Source: JABDBE01 sp049585795 (GTDB lineage: Bacteria; Acidobacteriota; Terriglobia; Terriglobales; Acidobacteriaceae). Taken from it: DNA of 64,000 nt. Location of the stretch: the NCBI GenBank assembly GCA_049585795.1, contig JBAVAQ010000026.1:124001-188000 (forward strand), in the 5' to 3' direction. The notes beneath the pieces are model-generated. The model worked only from the letters and a program-made list of their open reading frames with translations, was not told where the DNA came from and did not search any database. The position numbers and the translations under genes are program-made. Shown one piece after another: positions 18,479 through 27,085 of this stretch (the first letter of the stretch is position 1; each line of letters opens with the position of its first letter).

Positions 18479-20617
18479 CTAGGTTTGGATAACCCGCGGA
18501 GTGATGAAGAAAATCAGCTCCTGGTTCGTGGTGCTGACGCTGGTATGTTTAAACAGGTTGCCCAGCCATGGGATGCTGCCCAGAAGCGGAACCTGGTCCA
18601 CGTTGATCGAGTTGTTGGTCTGAATAACACCCCCGATGACCACCGTTCCGCCATCGGTGACCAGCACCTGCGTGGTCGCCTGCTGCGTGATCAAAGTCGG
18701 GTTGCCGTTGACCGTTTCGCCGAAGTCAGGAGTTGTATTCTCGACATCGACGTTCAGGAAGATCGTGCCTTCGGAAGTGATCTGCGGGATCACGGTCAGC
18801 CGCAGGAAGGCATCCACATAGGTTACAGTTGGCGGACCGCCCAACTGGGCCTGAGTCACGATGGGCACGCGCACGCCCTGACGGACCAGGGCCTGAATGT
18901 TGTTCTGCGTGACCACCCGCGGACGGGACAGTATCTTCAGCAGTCCGCGCGATTCGTCCATGGTGAGAATGGCATCAAGCCGTATCGAGGAGCTGGCATT
19001 GATAAAGGAAAAGCCGCTGGTCGGGCCCGTCGCGCCCAAGTTCGAGAACAGCGGAATCTGCGTTCCCGTAGTTGCCGTTGGTTGGGTGGTCCCGACAATC
19101 GGATACTTAGGAATAATGCCGAAGGTTGAAAGTGGCGAGGTGCCTGCGGCGGATGAGCCGCCGACTGCGGACGCCGCGTTGCCCCAGCCAAATCCAAGCT
19201 GCGTACCGATCTCTCGCGCAAAGCTGCGAGTTGCGGCTACCACGCGAGCTTCAATTTCGACTTCCTGCGTCTTGCGGTCGAGTTGTGTGAGTAAGCGATC
19301 GATGTTCGGCATCACCGCCGGGATATCCGAGATAATCACGGCGTTGGTGCGCTCATCGGCGACTGCGTCCCCGCGCTGCGAGAGGAATTTCTTGACGGTT
19401 AAGAGAACATCTTTGGCGTGGGCGTAGCTCAGGAAGCGCGTGACCGTCTGTTTATCGACTGCCAGGGCCTCAGCTTCCTGCTCCGCCCTGCGGGATTCGG
19501 CTTCGTGGCGCAGCGTGTCCAGAGTCGCGATGCGCAGCACGTTGCCGTCGAGTTGGCGGGCCAGATCGTTATTCTTGAGAACGATGTCGAGTGCCTGATC
19601 CCACGGCACGTCGTCGAGCACGATCGTCAGCGCACCCTTAACGTTGGGGTCGAGAACCACATTCAGTCCGCTGATCTCATGAATCAGGCGGAAGAAATCC
19701 TTCAGATCCACATCTTTGAGGTTCACCGAAATCGGTTCGCCGGTATATTTGGGAGCGCTAATCGGAGTCACCAGGTGACTCTGGCCTTTCCCTTCCGCCG
19801 CCAGGTTCACCGCCGGTTGGATGGAAGAGCTGTCCTGACCCGCCTGAGGTTGCATGGCGGCACTCGGCGTGGGCAGCAAATCACCCTCGGGCTTGTCTAC
19901 GAATTTTGCCGCCGCGCCGGCCGCTCGGTCGGAGGGATCGGTCTCGTCAGTGGTAGCCTTGTCGTCCGCTTTCTTCTGCTGGTAAGTCGGCTCCACAAAG
20001 GCAAAGTTGGTGGCGGAAGCGGTCGGCTTCGAGGTCTTATCGCCGGCCTGCGCTGTGAGCGGGCTCGCGGCCAGATAAGCAGGCGCGGGAGCTGGATTGT
20101 TCACTGCAACGGTGGTCGCCACCGAAGCTGGCGCAACCGTCGAAGCCGCTGCCTGCAACTTTGCCGGCGCCGGTGCGGCAGCTTTCGCGCTGGCCTTCAC
20201 GGCAGCGGGGTGCAGTTTGACAATGATTCGATTGTCGCCGGCCGGAAGCAATTCGAACTGGCAAGCCTGCACCAGGTCGATCACCACGCTGGTGGTCGGA
20301 GGCACGTGGCCATCGGTGCCGATGCGCACGCCCTTAACGCCGTCGCTGCCCACGCTGATGTGGTTCTGCGTGGTGGCTGCCACGGTGTTGGGCAAAGTCA
20401 CCAGGACACGAGCGGGCGAGCCCAAGGCGCTGAGCTTGGGCGTCACCTCTCCGCGGGCGGTGATCTCTACGCTGATTCCGTCGTCCGCGTGCATCACGTC
20501 CACCTTCTGTACGGTGGCACGCGTATCCGCGCCTGTGCTCGTGCTCTGGGCCTCGGCGCCTGCGACCAGGGCCAAGATCAGCAGCGGTAGCCAAACAGCC
20601 AGCAATTGCTTTCGCAT
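18479..20617 (-). CDS. pilQ: Type IV pilus secretin PilQ
   Basis: Forms the outer-membrane ring through which the type IV pilus passes. The 712-residue protein has a signal peptide (residues 1-24, MRKQLLAVWLPLLILALVAG), an AMIN domain that binds peptidoglycan (~35-130), a long Ala/Pro/Lys-rich linker (~130-290), a secretin/TonB N-terminal domain (SVNLKDVDLKDFFRLI), an N1 domain and the secretin barrel domain (GGTVVIGGVIQTNNS, VPLLGSIPWLGNLFK). The start at 20617 has GAGAAGGGA just upstream; the ATG at 20689 lacks one. It is the last gene of pilMNOPQ. Confidence 0.96.
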   Translation of the reverse strand: MRKQLLAVWLPLLILALVAGAEAQSTSTGADTRATVQKVDVMHADDGISVEITARGEVTPKLSALGSPARVLVTLPNTVAATTQNHISVGSDGVKGVRIGTDGHVPPTTSVVIDLVQACQFELLPAGDNRIIVKLHPAAVKASAKAAAPAPAKLQAAASTVAPASVATTVAVNNPAPAPAYLAASPLTAQAGDKTSKPTASATNFAFVEPTYQQKKADDKATTDETDPSDRAAGAAAKFVDKPEGDLLPTPSAAMQPQAGQDSSSIQPAVNLAAEGKGQSHLVTPISAPKYTGEPISVNLKDVDLKDFFRLIHEISGLNVVLDPNVKGALTIVLDDVPWDQALDIVLKNNDLARQLDGNVLRIATLDTLRHEAESRRAEQEAEALAVDKQTVTRFLSYAHAKDVLLTVKKFLSQRGDAVADERTNAVIISDIPAVMPNIDRLLTQLDRKTQEVEIEARVVAATRSFAREIGTQLGFGWGNAASAVGGSSAAGTSPLSTFGIIPKYPIVGTTQPTATTGTQIPLFSNLGATGPTSGFSFINASSSIRLDAILTMDESRGLLKILSRPRVVTQNNIQALVRQGVRVPIVTQAQLGGPPTVTYVDAFLRLTVIPQITSEGTIFLNVDVENTTPDFGETVNGNPTLITQQATTQVLVTDGGTVVIGGVIQTNNSINVDQVPLLGSIPWLGNLFKHTSVSTTNQELIFFITPRVIQT

Positions 20618-20716
20618 TTCCCTTCTCCCCACGGGCGCGCGTTTTGCTCGCCGCGTGATCTGTCTCTCAAATTTCGTTGCTGTACTCACCGGATCGAACC
20701 GGCTGCTTCCACCCGG

Positions 20717-21457
20717 CTAAACCGCCGGGGTCGAAATCCTCTTGGTTACTTCCCGGGTGAACGATTTGCCTAACTTGTCCTGCAGGGTTTCCTTGAAAAC
20801 GATCGAGTCCCCGGTAATTTTCACCACATATCCGTTGAAGACGGGATCGTTTTCGCGCAGGAAATATGCCTTGTTCATGGCGTTGATCACCACCGCGATC
20901 ATGCCCGCGTCCGACTTCACGATGCCTGTAAGAGCGATCTGGTCGACCGCCAGGCAGCGCTTGCCGGTGCTGCACCCTGAGCCGCCCATGCTGCGGTTGA
21001 CCACCGGGCTCAGGAACGGGTCGCGGCGTCCGCCGGCCATGCTGATCGTTTGGTGCTCATCCTTCTTGGGGTCGACCGGATTCTTCTTGTCCTCCACCGC
21101 AACCGCCGGCTTTGCCGGTTTGGGCTGGTTCACCGCGACTCGCGTCGTCTTTGGCTTAGCCTTCTTCGCTGCCGTCTTCGACGTTGCCTTGGATGTCGTC
21201 GCGGCTGACTGCTTGGCGGAAGATGCGGTCTGCGCTTGCGGCGGGTTCGCCTGCCTGCCAGCAACTGGTTTTGCAGCCCCAGGTTGCGGGTTTGCGTTCT
21301 GTCCCTGTGAAGCCGCGAGCGCGGCATTGGAGTTCGCCGTCTGCTGCTGTTGCGCCGAGACCAGTCTGGCCTTGGTATTGCCGATGATGCTGGGGTTCTG
21401 CGCCACAGCAGTTCCCAGCCCCATTCCCAGTATTAAGATTGCAGTCGCCAGCTTCAT
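20717..21457 (-). CDS. pilP: Type IV pilus inner-membrane lipoprotein-like PilP
   Basis: Links the inner-membrane PilMNO platform to the PilQ secretin. The 246-residue protein has an N-terminal signal (MKLATAILILGMGLGTAVAQ), a very long Ala/Lys/Gln-rich linker (~25-145), and the PilP domain at ~150-240 (GGRRDPFLSPV, LAVDQIALTGIVKSDAG, GYVVKITGDSIVFKETL). No lipobox Cys is visible at the signal end, so it is probably not lipidated, unlike proteobacterial PilP. The linker is longer than usual. It overlaps pilO by 4 bp. Confidence 0.92.
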   Translation of the reverse strand: MKLATAILILGMGLGTAVAQNPSIIGNTKARLVSAQQQQTANSNAALAASQGQNANPQPGAAKPVAGRQANPPQAQTASSAKQSAATTSKATSKTAAKKAKPKTTRVAVNQPKPAKPAVAVEDKKNPVDPKKDEHQTISMAGGRRDPFLSPVVNRSMGGSGCSTGKRCLAVDQIALTGIVKSDAGMIAVVINAMNKAYFLRENDPVFNGYVVKITGDSIVFKETLQDKLGKSFTREVTKRISTPAV

Positions 21458-22086
21458 AGGCCTCCCTTACCCTTGGCCGGTGCGCCCGCGGGCGGCGCCA
21501 GGTCATGACTAAAGAACGTCGTCGCTTCGCAGGTAGCCACGATGCTTTCGTTCGACGCGTATTGATAGGTATGCTTCACCTTGGCATCGCTCGGCTTCTT
21601 GGTGCTTGCAACCAGCAAGCCCGACATATTTACAATCCGCTCCAGCTTGCCTACCCGGTCGAAGAAGTTCAGCACCGAGTAATAGGGCCCATCCAGCTCG
21701 ATCTCAAACGGCACTTCGGTATAGAACTCGCGAGTCGAAACCGGCTGCGCGGTATAGCGCCGAATCTCGATTCCCGCTTTCAAAGCCTCGGCGTCCAGCA
21801 TTTTGATGAAGCCGTCCACTTCTTTTTCGTCGGGCACAATGCGGCGCTCGATTTCCAACTGCTGTTTCAGATTCGCCAGCTGCCGCTCCATATCCTTGAG
21901 CTTGGGGGCATAGGATTCGAGCTCGGCATTCTCGCGAAGCTTAAGGTCCAGGGCGGCTTGCGCCTGATCATTCGCGGTCCGCTGGGACTTGAACAAAGTG
22001 AAATGCAATGCGGCAGTAATCAGCGCTGCCCCTAACACCAGGGCTGCCCACTGCTTGAGACCCGATAACTCGCTAAAGTTCCCCAT
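21454..22086 (-). CDS. pilO: Type IV pilus assembly protein PilO
   Basis: An inner-membrane component that dimerises with PilN. The 210-residue protein has one N-terminal transmembrane helix (~12-30), a coiled coil (~40-80, ENAELESYAPKLKDMERQLA) and a ferredoxin-like periplasmic domain with VPFEIELDGPYYSVLNFFDR, a well-conserved PilO stretch. It overlaps pilP by 4 bp and follows pilN by 12 bp. Confidence 0.94.
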   Translation of the reverse strand: MGNFSELSGLKQWAALVLGAALITAALHFTLFKSQRTANDQAQAALDLKLRENAELESYAPKLKDMERQLANLKQQLEIERRIVPDEKEVDGFIKMLDAEALKAGIEIRRYTAQPVSTREFYTEVPFEIELDGPYYSVLNFFDRVGKLERIVNMSGLLVASTKKPSDAKVKHTYQYASNESIVATCEATTFFSHDLAPPAGAPAKGKGGL

Positions 22087-22098
22087 ATTCTCCCGCCT

Positions 22099-22686
22099 TT
22101 AGGACTTTGCTTTTTCGCAGGTCAGAACGAATTGAAATGCCTGCATTTCCTTGTAGGTGTCGTCCTGGTACGTCTCTTTAATTTCGATATTCTTGAAATA
22201 GCCCGTCTTCTGCAGATTCTGAATCAGCGAAGCCACGGCGTCGGTGCTCAGGGCCATGCCTTCGATATCCACACTGCCGCCCTGATCCTTCATGGTGTTG
22301 AGCCAGACCGCTTCGGTCCCATTGATCGTGTCCCCGATGGTGTTGAGCAGGTTCACCGGCCCGGACTGGCTGGCCCGAAGCTGGTCGATTACGTCCACCC
22401 GGCGCTTGTAGCTTTCCGCCTGGCGCTGGCGTTCGAGGTAGCGCGCTTTCACGTCAGCCAGTTCGCGGTTTCTCTGTTCGGCCACGGCCATCTTGGTGGC
22501 GATCTGCTTTTTCTCTTTGTCGAGGCGGTACCAGTACATCCAATTGAGCGCGGCCGCCAACACCAGAACCAGCACCACTTTCAGCTTCGGTGAGCCGACC
22601 TCGCCCATCTCCATGACCGCCGCTGCCGAAGCCGCGGCGCGCTTGTTCTTCGGTCTGGGTTGTCCCAACAGGTTGATTCGGATCAT
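22099..22686 (-). CDS. pilN: Type IV pilus assembly protein PilN
   Basis: A bitopic inner-membrane protein. The first residues (MIRINLLGQPRPKNKR) are the conserved N-terminal INLLP-like motif that binds the groove of PilM. A transmembrane segment (~33-50), a coiled coil (~55-95) and a periplasmic domain (~105-190) follow. The 195-residue length is normal. Its start overlaps the end of pilM by 4 bp, so translation is coupled. Confidence 0.94.
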   Translation of the reverse strand: MIRINLLGQPRPKNKRAAASAAAVMEMGEVGSPKLKVVLVLVLAAALNWMYWYRLDKEKKQIATKMAVAEQRNRELADVKARYLERQRQAESYKRRVDVIDQLRASQSGPVNLLNTIGDTINGTEAVWLNTMKDQGGSVDIEGMALSTDAVASLIQNLQKTGYFKNIEIKETYQDDTYKEMQAFQFVLTCEKAKS

Positions 22687-23738
22687 AAGTTTTCAAAACT
22701 CCTTAAGGCCAAACCCACCGCAACTGCCAACTGGCCAGCGTTTTGTTCGATCAACTCCACTCCCGGCCCATCGACTGGCGGCGCGATCTTCTGGAAGGGA
22801 TTGAAAATTTCCACGGGCAGCGAGAACTCCTGCCGCAGCGCCTCGATCAGCCCCGGAACTTTCGAGGAACCGCCCGCAAGATAAATCTTTTCGATGTGCT
22901 CGCCCGCCGAGCTCGCGCGGAAGAAGTCGAAGGTCTTCTGAATTTCCAGCACGATGATCTCGGTCACCTGCTGCAGGATCGGGGTCTTCGCATCCTCGCT
23001 CACAGTGCCAACTTTGTTGCCCAGCTTCAGCGACTCCGCGTCGTCAAAGCTCAAATCCAGCTCTTTCTGCAGCGAGTCGGTGTACTGATGCCCGCCCACG
23101 CTGACGTCGCGCGGGAACAGCGGCGTGGTGCCTTTCACAATGTTGATGTTCATGACGCTGGCGCCCAGATTCAAAAGCGCCACCACCTGGCCGGGCGCGG
23201 GTTCATAGTTGTACTCGTAGCAGTTCTGCAGCGCGAGGGCATCAATGTCCACAATAGCCGGGGTCTTGCCCGCCATCGAGAGTACGTTGGTGTAGTTCAG
23301 GATCTTGTCCTTCTTGACGGCGACTAGCAAAACGTCCATCTGCGGGTTGCCGGCATCTTCCGAGAGAATCTGGTAGTCAAGATTTACGTCCGCCAGATCA
23401 AAGGGAATGTGCTGCGCCGCTTCTTTCTGGATGGTCTCCGCCAGTTCCTGATCGCTCATGGAGGGCAGCGAGATCTTCTTGACGATGACCGAGTGGCCAC
23501 TTACCGCCGTGGCCACGCTCTTGGTCTTGATCGCATTGTCGGTGAACAGCTTGGAGATCGCGCTCGATACCGTGCCCGAGTCCACGATCATGGAATCCAC
23601 GACAATATCCGGTGCCAGGGGTTCGAGGCCAAGGTGCGCGACCTCAATCCCGTTGCGTCCTTTGCGCAGCTCAACCGCTTTAATGCTCGAGGACCCCACA
23701 TCCAGACCAACAATCGTTTTCGATCCGAATCCAAACAT
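22683..23738 (-). CDS. pilM: Type IV pilus assembly protein PilM (actin-like ATPase)
   Basis: The 351-residue cytoplasmic actin-fold component of the pilus platform. The phosphate-1 loop is near residue 8 (TIVGLDVGSSSIKAVEL), followed by LLNLGASVMNINIV (phosphate 2) and IYLAGGSSKVPGLIEAL (adenosine motif). The ATG at 23738 is set by AAAGGCGGG five bases upstream; a longer reading frame runs back through the HTH gene and is not coding. The HTH gene ends 10 bp before it. Confidence 0.95.
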   Translation of the reverse strand: MFGFGSKTIVGLDVGSSSIKAVELRKGRNGIEVAHLGLEPLAPDIVVDSMIVDSGTVSSAISKLFTDNAIKTKSVATAVSGHSVIVKKISLPSMSDQELAETIQKEAAQHIPFDLADVNLDYQILSEDAGNPQMDVLLVAVKKDKILNYTNVLSMAGKTPAIVDIDALALQNCYEYNYEPAPGQVVALLNLGASVMNINIVKGTTPLFPRDVSVGGHQYTDSLQKELDLSFDDAESLKLGNKVGTVSEDAKTPILQQVTEIIVLEIQKTFDFFRASSAGEHIEKIYLAGGSSKVPGLIEALRQEFSLPVEIFNPFQKIAPPVDGPGVELIEQNAGQLAVAVGLALRSFENL

Positions 23739-23748
23739 GTGCCCGCCT

Positions 23749-23985
23749 TTACTGTTGCCCGGCAGCCTTGGCAGCCGCCTTCGGTTTGTTCCTGCTCTTC
23801 GCTTCCATCTGGCTGGACTTCTCTTCCATCCACTGGTCGAGCTTCGATTTCTTGAAGCGCCAGCGGTTGCCCAGTTTGAAAGCGGGAATCTTTTGTTCAC
23901 CTACGTACTTGTAGAGCGTGTCCGGACTCACTCCCAGGTACTGCGACGCCTGGCGAATATTCATGACTTCCCGCGAGTCGGCCAT
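23749..23985 (-). CDS. Excisionase-type (MerR-like) helix-turn-helix protein at the head of the pil operon
   Basis: A 78-residue DNA-binding protein. NIRQASQYLGVSPDTLYKYV and IPAFKLGNRWRFKKSKLDQW are the two halves of an excisionase/SinI-type HTH_17 domain: helix-turn-helix, then a wing with the GNRWRF signature. A basic Ala/Lys/Gln-rich tail follows (~55-78). The ATG at 23985 is preferred; an in-frame TTG at 24009 with GGAGG seven bases upstream is an alternative. Ten bases separate it from pilM, so it is probably the first gene of the pil operon and a candidate regulator of it. No integrase is near, so an excisionase role is unlikely. Confidence 0.85.
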   Translation of the reverse strand: MADSREVMNIRQASQYLGVSPDTLYKYVGEQKIPAFKLGNRWRFKKSKLDQWMEEKSSQMEAKSRNKPKAAAKAAGQQ

Positions 23986-24414
23986 AGTTTCCAAACCCTT
24001 TTCACCCAACTCATGCCTCCAGCCGCTCGCGGGCTAAGGGCTAAGTTGGAGAGAATTCCTCGCACCAAAAAGCGTTCGAGTGAATTCAGGTGTCCCGAGC
24101 ATATATCAGCCCAGAAAGCACCTGAGCTAAAGGCGAATTCCCGCGATTTACCGGGTTTTATGCCTGTTTTCTGGAAAGTAACCAAGAGCCGGCAGGAGGG
24201 TATATCTATATGTAGTATACATCATACTTTATTACACAATAGGAGGTAGCACACCCAGACGGGGAGCTAGCCGGTCGCGAGAACCGTAACTAAAGTACTA
24301 GAGACGGTACTAAGGTCGCGAGACGAGCGGAGAAATGCCCTTTTCCAACGGGTAAATCTGGGCAAAAAAGCCAAAACCACGGGCGATTACGAGCTCCGAC
24401 CAAAATAACCAATG
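23986..24414. promoter_or_regulatory. Long leader/promoter region upstream of the pil cluster
   Basis: Part of a ~580-base stretch without a gene. Around 24200-24240 it becomes strongly AT-rich (TATATCTATATGTAGTATAC), unlike everything nearby, which suits a promoter; on the minus strand TATACT and TATGAT are -10-like, though no good -35 pairs with them. Next to it AGGAGG (about 24241-24246) reads as an orphan ribosome-binding site on the plus strand with no start codon after it. Two direct copies of GGTCGCGAGA lie at about 24271 and 24313. I see no known riboswitch. Confidence 0.35.
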
Positions 24415-24473
24415 TCGAGGGCGTCAATCCGAAGCCCCGCGCTTTCATCAGCGGGCGAGGAATCTCGCGCGGA
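24415..24473. repeat. GTCAATCC...GGAATC repeat with TTTCATCAGCGGG core, copy 1
   Basis: The core TTTCATCAGCGGG, followed by AGGAATCTCGCGCGG, is repeated at 28525-28583. The ends (GTCAATCC and GGAATC) resemble the ends of the TCATTCC/GGAATC repeats at 48.8 kb. It lies 97 bases upstream of the DoxX gene. Confidence 0.7.
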
Positions 24474-24569
24474 CTATTCGAAGGCGGTATCCGCTACCAA
24501 CCTTGCTCTACGCGTTACTCGGCGGGGGGAAATACGGTAATCTATTCAACTCTCCCTGGAGGAAACATT

Positions 24570-25004
24570 TTGCGCTTTCTCGATCGATTGCAGCCTTTGG
24601 CTCTTCTCGTCTTACGTCTGGTGATCGGCACTATCATGATCGCCCATGGCTATGGCAAAGTATTCGGCGGATTTTCCCACGTTTACGATATGGTGCAGCA
24701 TCTTGGCTTGCCCGGTTGGTTGGCCTATCCGCTGGCCGCAACCGAATTCTTCGGCGGCATCCTGATCATCGCTGGCCTGTTCACCCGTTTCGTAGCCGTG
24801 GCTATGCTGATCGACATGTCGGTCGCCATATGGAAAATTCACTGGCACAACGGCTTGAAGGGGCCGGGCGGATTCGAGTTCCCCATGTCGGTAGCGGCCA
24901 TTGCCTTCGCGCTGATATTTTTCGGCGCGGGGCCGATCGCATTTGATAGCATTCGCAAGGGCGGCGGTGGGGGTGGCAGCAGAACAAAATCAAAGTCCAC
25001 CTAG
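24570..25004 (+). CDS. DoxX-family membrane protein
   Basis: A 144-residue protein with four hydrophobic helices. LRLVIGTIMIAHGYGKVFGG and FFGGILIIAGLFTRFVAV are typical DoxX motifs. The family includes quinone-related membrane subunits and many proteins of unknown role in redox stress. The start is TTG at 24570, with GGAGG seven bases upstream. The aquaporin gene follows after 33 bp, so the two may share a transcript. Confidence 0.88.
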   Translation: MRFLDRLQPLALLVLRLVIGTIMIAHGYGKVFGGFSHVYDMVQHLGLPGWLAYPLAATEFFGGILIIAGLFTRFVAVAMLIDMSVAIWKIHWHNGLKGPGGFEFPMSVAAIAFALIFFGAGPIAFDSIRKGGGGGGSRTKSKST

Positions 25005-25037
25005 CCGCGCACCAAATCCAACCCTGGAGGCAAACCC

Positions 25038-25733
25038 ATGAGTCTCAGCAAACGTGCGCTCGCGGAATTCTTTGGAACCTTCTGGCTCGTATTCGGAGGA
25101 TGCGGCGCCGCCGTACTGGCGGCAGGCTTCCCCACTCTCGGCATCGGCTTCCTCGGCGTGGCCTTTGCTTTCGGCCTGACCGTGCTCACCATGGTTTTCG
25201 CCGTTGGATGGATCTCAGGAGGGCACTTCAATCCTGCGGTCAGCGCCGGGTTGGTGGTTGGCAAACGCTTTCCCGCTTCCGAGTTGGCACCCTACGTGGT
25301 CGCTCAAGTGCTGGGTGCGATCGCAGCCTCGTCCGTTCTGTACGTGATCGCCAGCGGAAACGCCATGTTCGACCTGAAGAATGGATTCGCTGCCAACGGA
25401 TACGGCGTGCACTCTCCCGGCGGCTATTCCATGCTCGCCGGTTTCGTGGCCGAAGTTGTCCTAACGGCGTTCTTTGTGTTCGTGATCATGGGAGCCACCG
25501 ACAGCCGCGCGCCCAAGGGTTTTGCAGCCATCGCGATTGGCCTCTGCTTGACCCTGATCCACCTCGTGGGTATTCCGGTCACGAACACTTCAGTGAATCC
25601 GGCCCGCAGCACCGGCCCCGCCATCTTCGTAGGCGGATGGGCCTTGCAGCAGTTGTGGATGTTCTGGGTAGCCCCGCTCATCGGCGGAGCCCTCGGCGGC
25701 GGGATTTACCGGGGATTGTTCAGCGAGCCTTGA
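25038..25733 (+). CDS. aqpZ: Aquaporin, AqpZ-like (MIP family)
   Basis: A 231-residue channel with six helices and the two half-helix NPA motifs: GGHFNPAVSAG near residue 63 and NTSVNPARSTGPA near residue 185. The Arg after the second NPA (NPAR) and the Thr/Ser environment match the water-selective AqpZ type rather than glycerol facilitators, which have Asp after the second NPA. Start ATG at 25038 follows GGAGG. It is likely co-transcribed with the DoxX gene. Confidence 0.94.
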   Translation: MSLSKRALAEFFGTFWLVFGGCGAAVLAAGFPTLGIGFLGVAFAFGLTVLTMVFAVGWISGGHFNPAVSAGLVVGKRFPASELAPYVVAQVLGAIAASSVLYVIASGNAMFDLKNGFAANGYGVHSPGGYSMLAGFVAEVVLTAFFVFVIMGATDSRAPKGFAAIAIGLCLTLIHLVGIPVTNTSVNPARSTGPAIFVGGWALQQLWMFWVAPLIGGALGGGIYRGLFSEP

Positions 25734-25756
25734 GTTCACGAAGGACCTTTAACGGC

Positions 25757-25800
25757 GGATGGCCCATCCTAACGTCGCGCGTTTCAACGTTAGGGTGGGG
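25757..25800. repeat. GGCCCATCCTAACG-type inverted repeat
   Basis: CCCATCCTAACGT pairs with ACGTTAGGGTGGG (one G-T pair) around an 11-base loop, just after the aquaporin stop. A degraded relative is at 46016-46050. The remaining bases to 26082 contain no gene I can support, only the leader of the GH18-like gene. Confidence 0.7.
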
Positions 25801-26082
25801 AAATCGCGGATGCGCCCTGCCGACGGAAATCCCCGCCCAAGCGGAGCTGGACGGGGCACCCTCGTAACTAAAATGAAGGCGACAGTCTGGGCCAGCCAGC
25901 CGGATGGGCTAAGGTTCGGGTGAGACATAGCAGCGGTTGACTCGTGCTCATCGCATAGGCATACTTGGATGCCGCCGGTTGGGGAATCATGCCACGCAAG
26001 CTTGGGAACCTGCCAAGTCCTGCAGGTCACTTCATCAACGGGTCGTCAACACAAAGGCCAATTCACGTTAAAGGAAACTCAA

Positions 26083-27048
26083 ATGAGTAGATTGTTGCCC
26101 AGGTTTTCCCAAGGAAGTCCTTCCCAGGCAAGTCGCAGTCTCATGTTTCCGTTGTTTCGGCTGGTAATTTGCCTCATGATTCTCGCGTTTTCAGCCTTGG
26201 CGCAGACTTCGTTGGACGAAATGACGCCTGCTCAGAAGGGGTTTACTGGAATATTTGGTGGGGGCCCGTTTTATAAGACTGCGAATTTCGATGTCGCGAA
26301 GGACATAGCTGAAATTGAACACTCTGGCTTCTCTGAAGCCATCGTCTGGAGCGTTGAAGTCAATAGCGTGGGTGACTTGAACTTCAACGGCGAATTTCCG
26401 CTGACTTCGAAGGGTGTCTATGTGGGCAATAAGACTTATCCGAAATTTGCCGCGGATATGGCCACGTTAAAGAAGGCAGGAATTGTCAAAAGAGTTACCT
26501 TCAGCATCGGTTCCTCAAACTACGGAGACTGGGAAGACATCACGGCGTTGGTGCAGGCGCAAGGCGTCGGACCGAAGAGCATTCTGTACAAGGATTTCAC
26601 GGCCCTGAAAAAAGCGATCCCGGCTCTGGATGCCCTCGATTTTGATGACGAAAATAGCTACAACCTCCCCACTACGGTGAGGTTCGGGGTCATGGTGGGG
26701 GAACTCGGCTATCACGTCATGCCGGATCCTTATGTCGACGCCAGCTATTGGCAGAGTGTGGTTTCAGAAATCAACAAGAGACTCCCGGGCACGGTAGACG
26801 GAATACATCTGCAGGCCTACGCCGGCGGCGGAGGAAACAATCCATGTTCGGGTTGGGACTTTGGCAAGGTGCCAGTCTTCCCGGGCGTGTGGGACAAGAA
26901 CTATACGCCAAGCCAGGTGGAGACCGTAATGAGGCGCTGGCACAATGAATGCGGGATCGTCGGCGGGTTCATGTGGATCTACGACGACTTTGTGCGCGAT
27001 GGCCTGGCCAAGAAGTACGCTAGCGCGATCAACAAGGGAGTCAAATAG
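26083..27048 (+). CDS. Secreted GH18-like glycoside hydrolase
   Basis: A 321-residue exported protein. After a signal segment (~20-41, ending SALAQ) the sequence looks like a TIM barrel: FEATURES include residues 183-190, DALDFDDE, which fit the GH18 catalytic motif DxxDxDxE exactly with Glu190 as proton donor, GIHLQAYAGGGGN for the later substrate-stabilising Tyr strand, and GGFMWIYDDF for the last strand with its Trp. I infer a chitinase- or endo-N-acetylglucosaminidase-like enzyme, but overall similarity to classical chitinases looks low. ATG at 26083 follows AAAGGAAA; a longer frame upstream has no ribosome-binding site. Confidence 0.68.
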   Translation: MSRLLPRFSQGSPSQASRSLMFPLFRLVICLMILAFSALAQTSLDEMTPAQKGFTGIFGGGPFYKTANFDVAKDIAEIEHSGFSEAIVWSVEVNSVGDLNFNGEFPLTSKGVYVGNKTYPKFAADMATLKKAGIVKRVTFSIGSSNYGDWEDITALVQAQGVGPKSILYKDFTALKKAIPALDALDFDDENSYNLPTTVRFGVMVGELGYHVMPDPYVDASYWQSVVSEINKRLPGTVDGIHLQAYAGGGGNNPCSGWDFGKVPVFPGVWDKNYTPSQVETVMRRWHNECGIVGGFMWIYDDFVRDGLAKKYASAINKGVK

Positions 27049-27053
27049 AATGG

Positions 27054-27078
27054 TCGCATCTGCGCAGGCGTGATGCGA
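27054..27078. terminator. Hairpin between two convergent genes
   Basis: TCGCATC and GATGCGA form a 7-bp stem around an 11-base GC-rich loop, between the convergent GH18-like and GloVer genes. There is no strong T-run on either strand, so it is at best a weak bidirectional terminator. Confidence 0.4.
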
Positions 27079-27085
27079 AAATTAC

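Noticed and set aside
19418..20590. A 390-codon frame on the plus strand opposite pilQ
   Set aside because: Antisense shadow of pilQ, of biased composition (Arg/Gly/Val), with no family match.
23749..24009. A prophage or integrative element signalled by the excisionase-like gene
   Set aside because: No integrase, recombinase or phage gene is near, and the gene sits tightly in the pil cluster.
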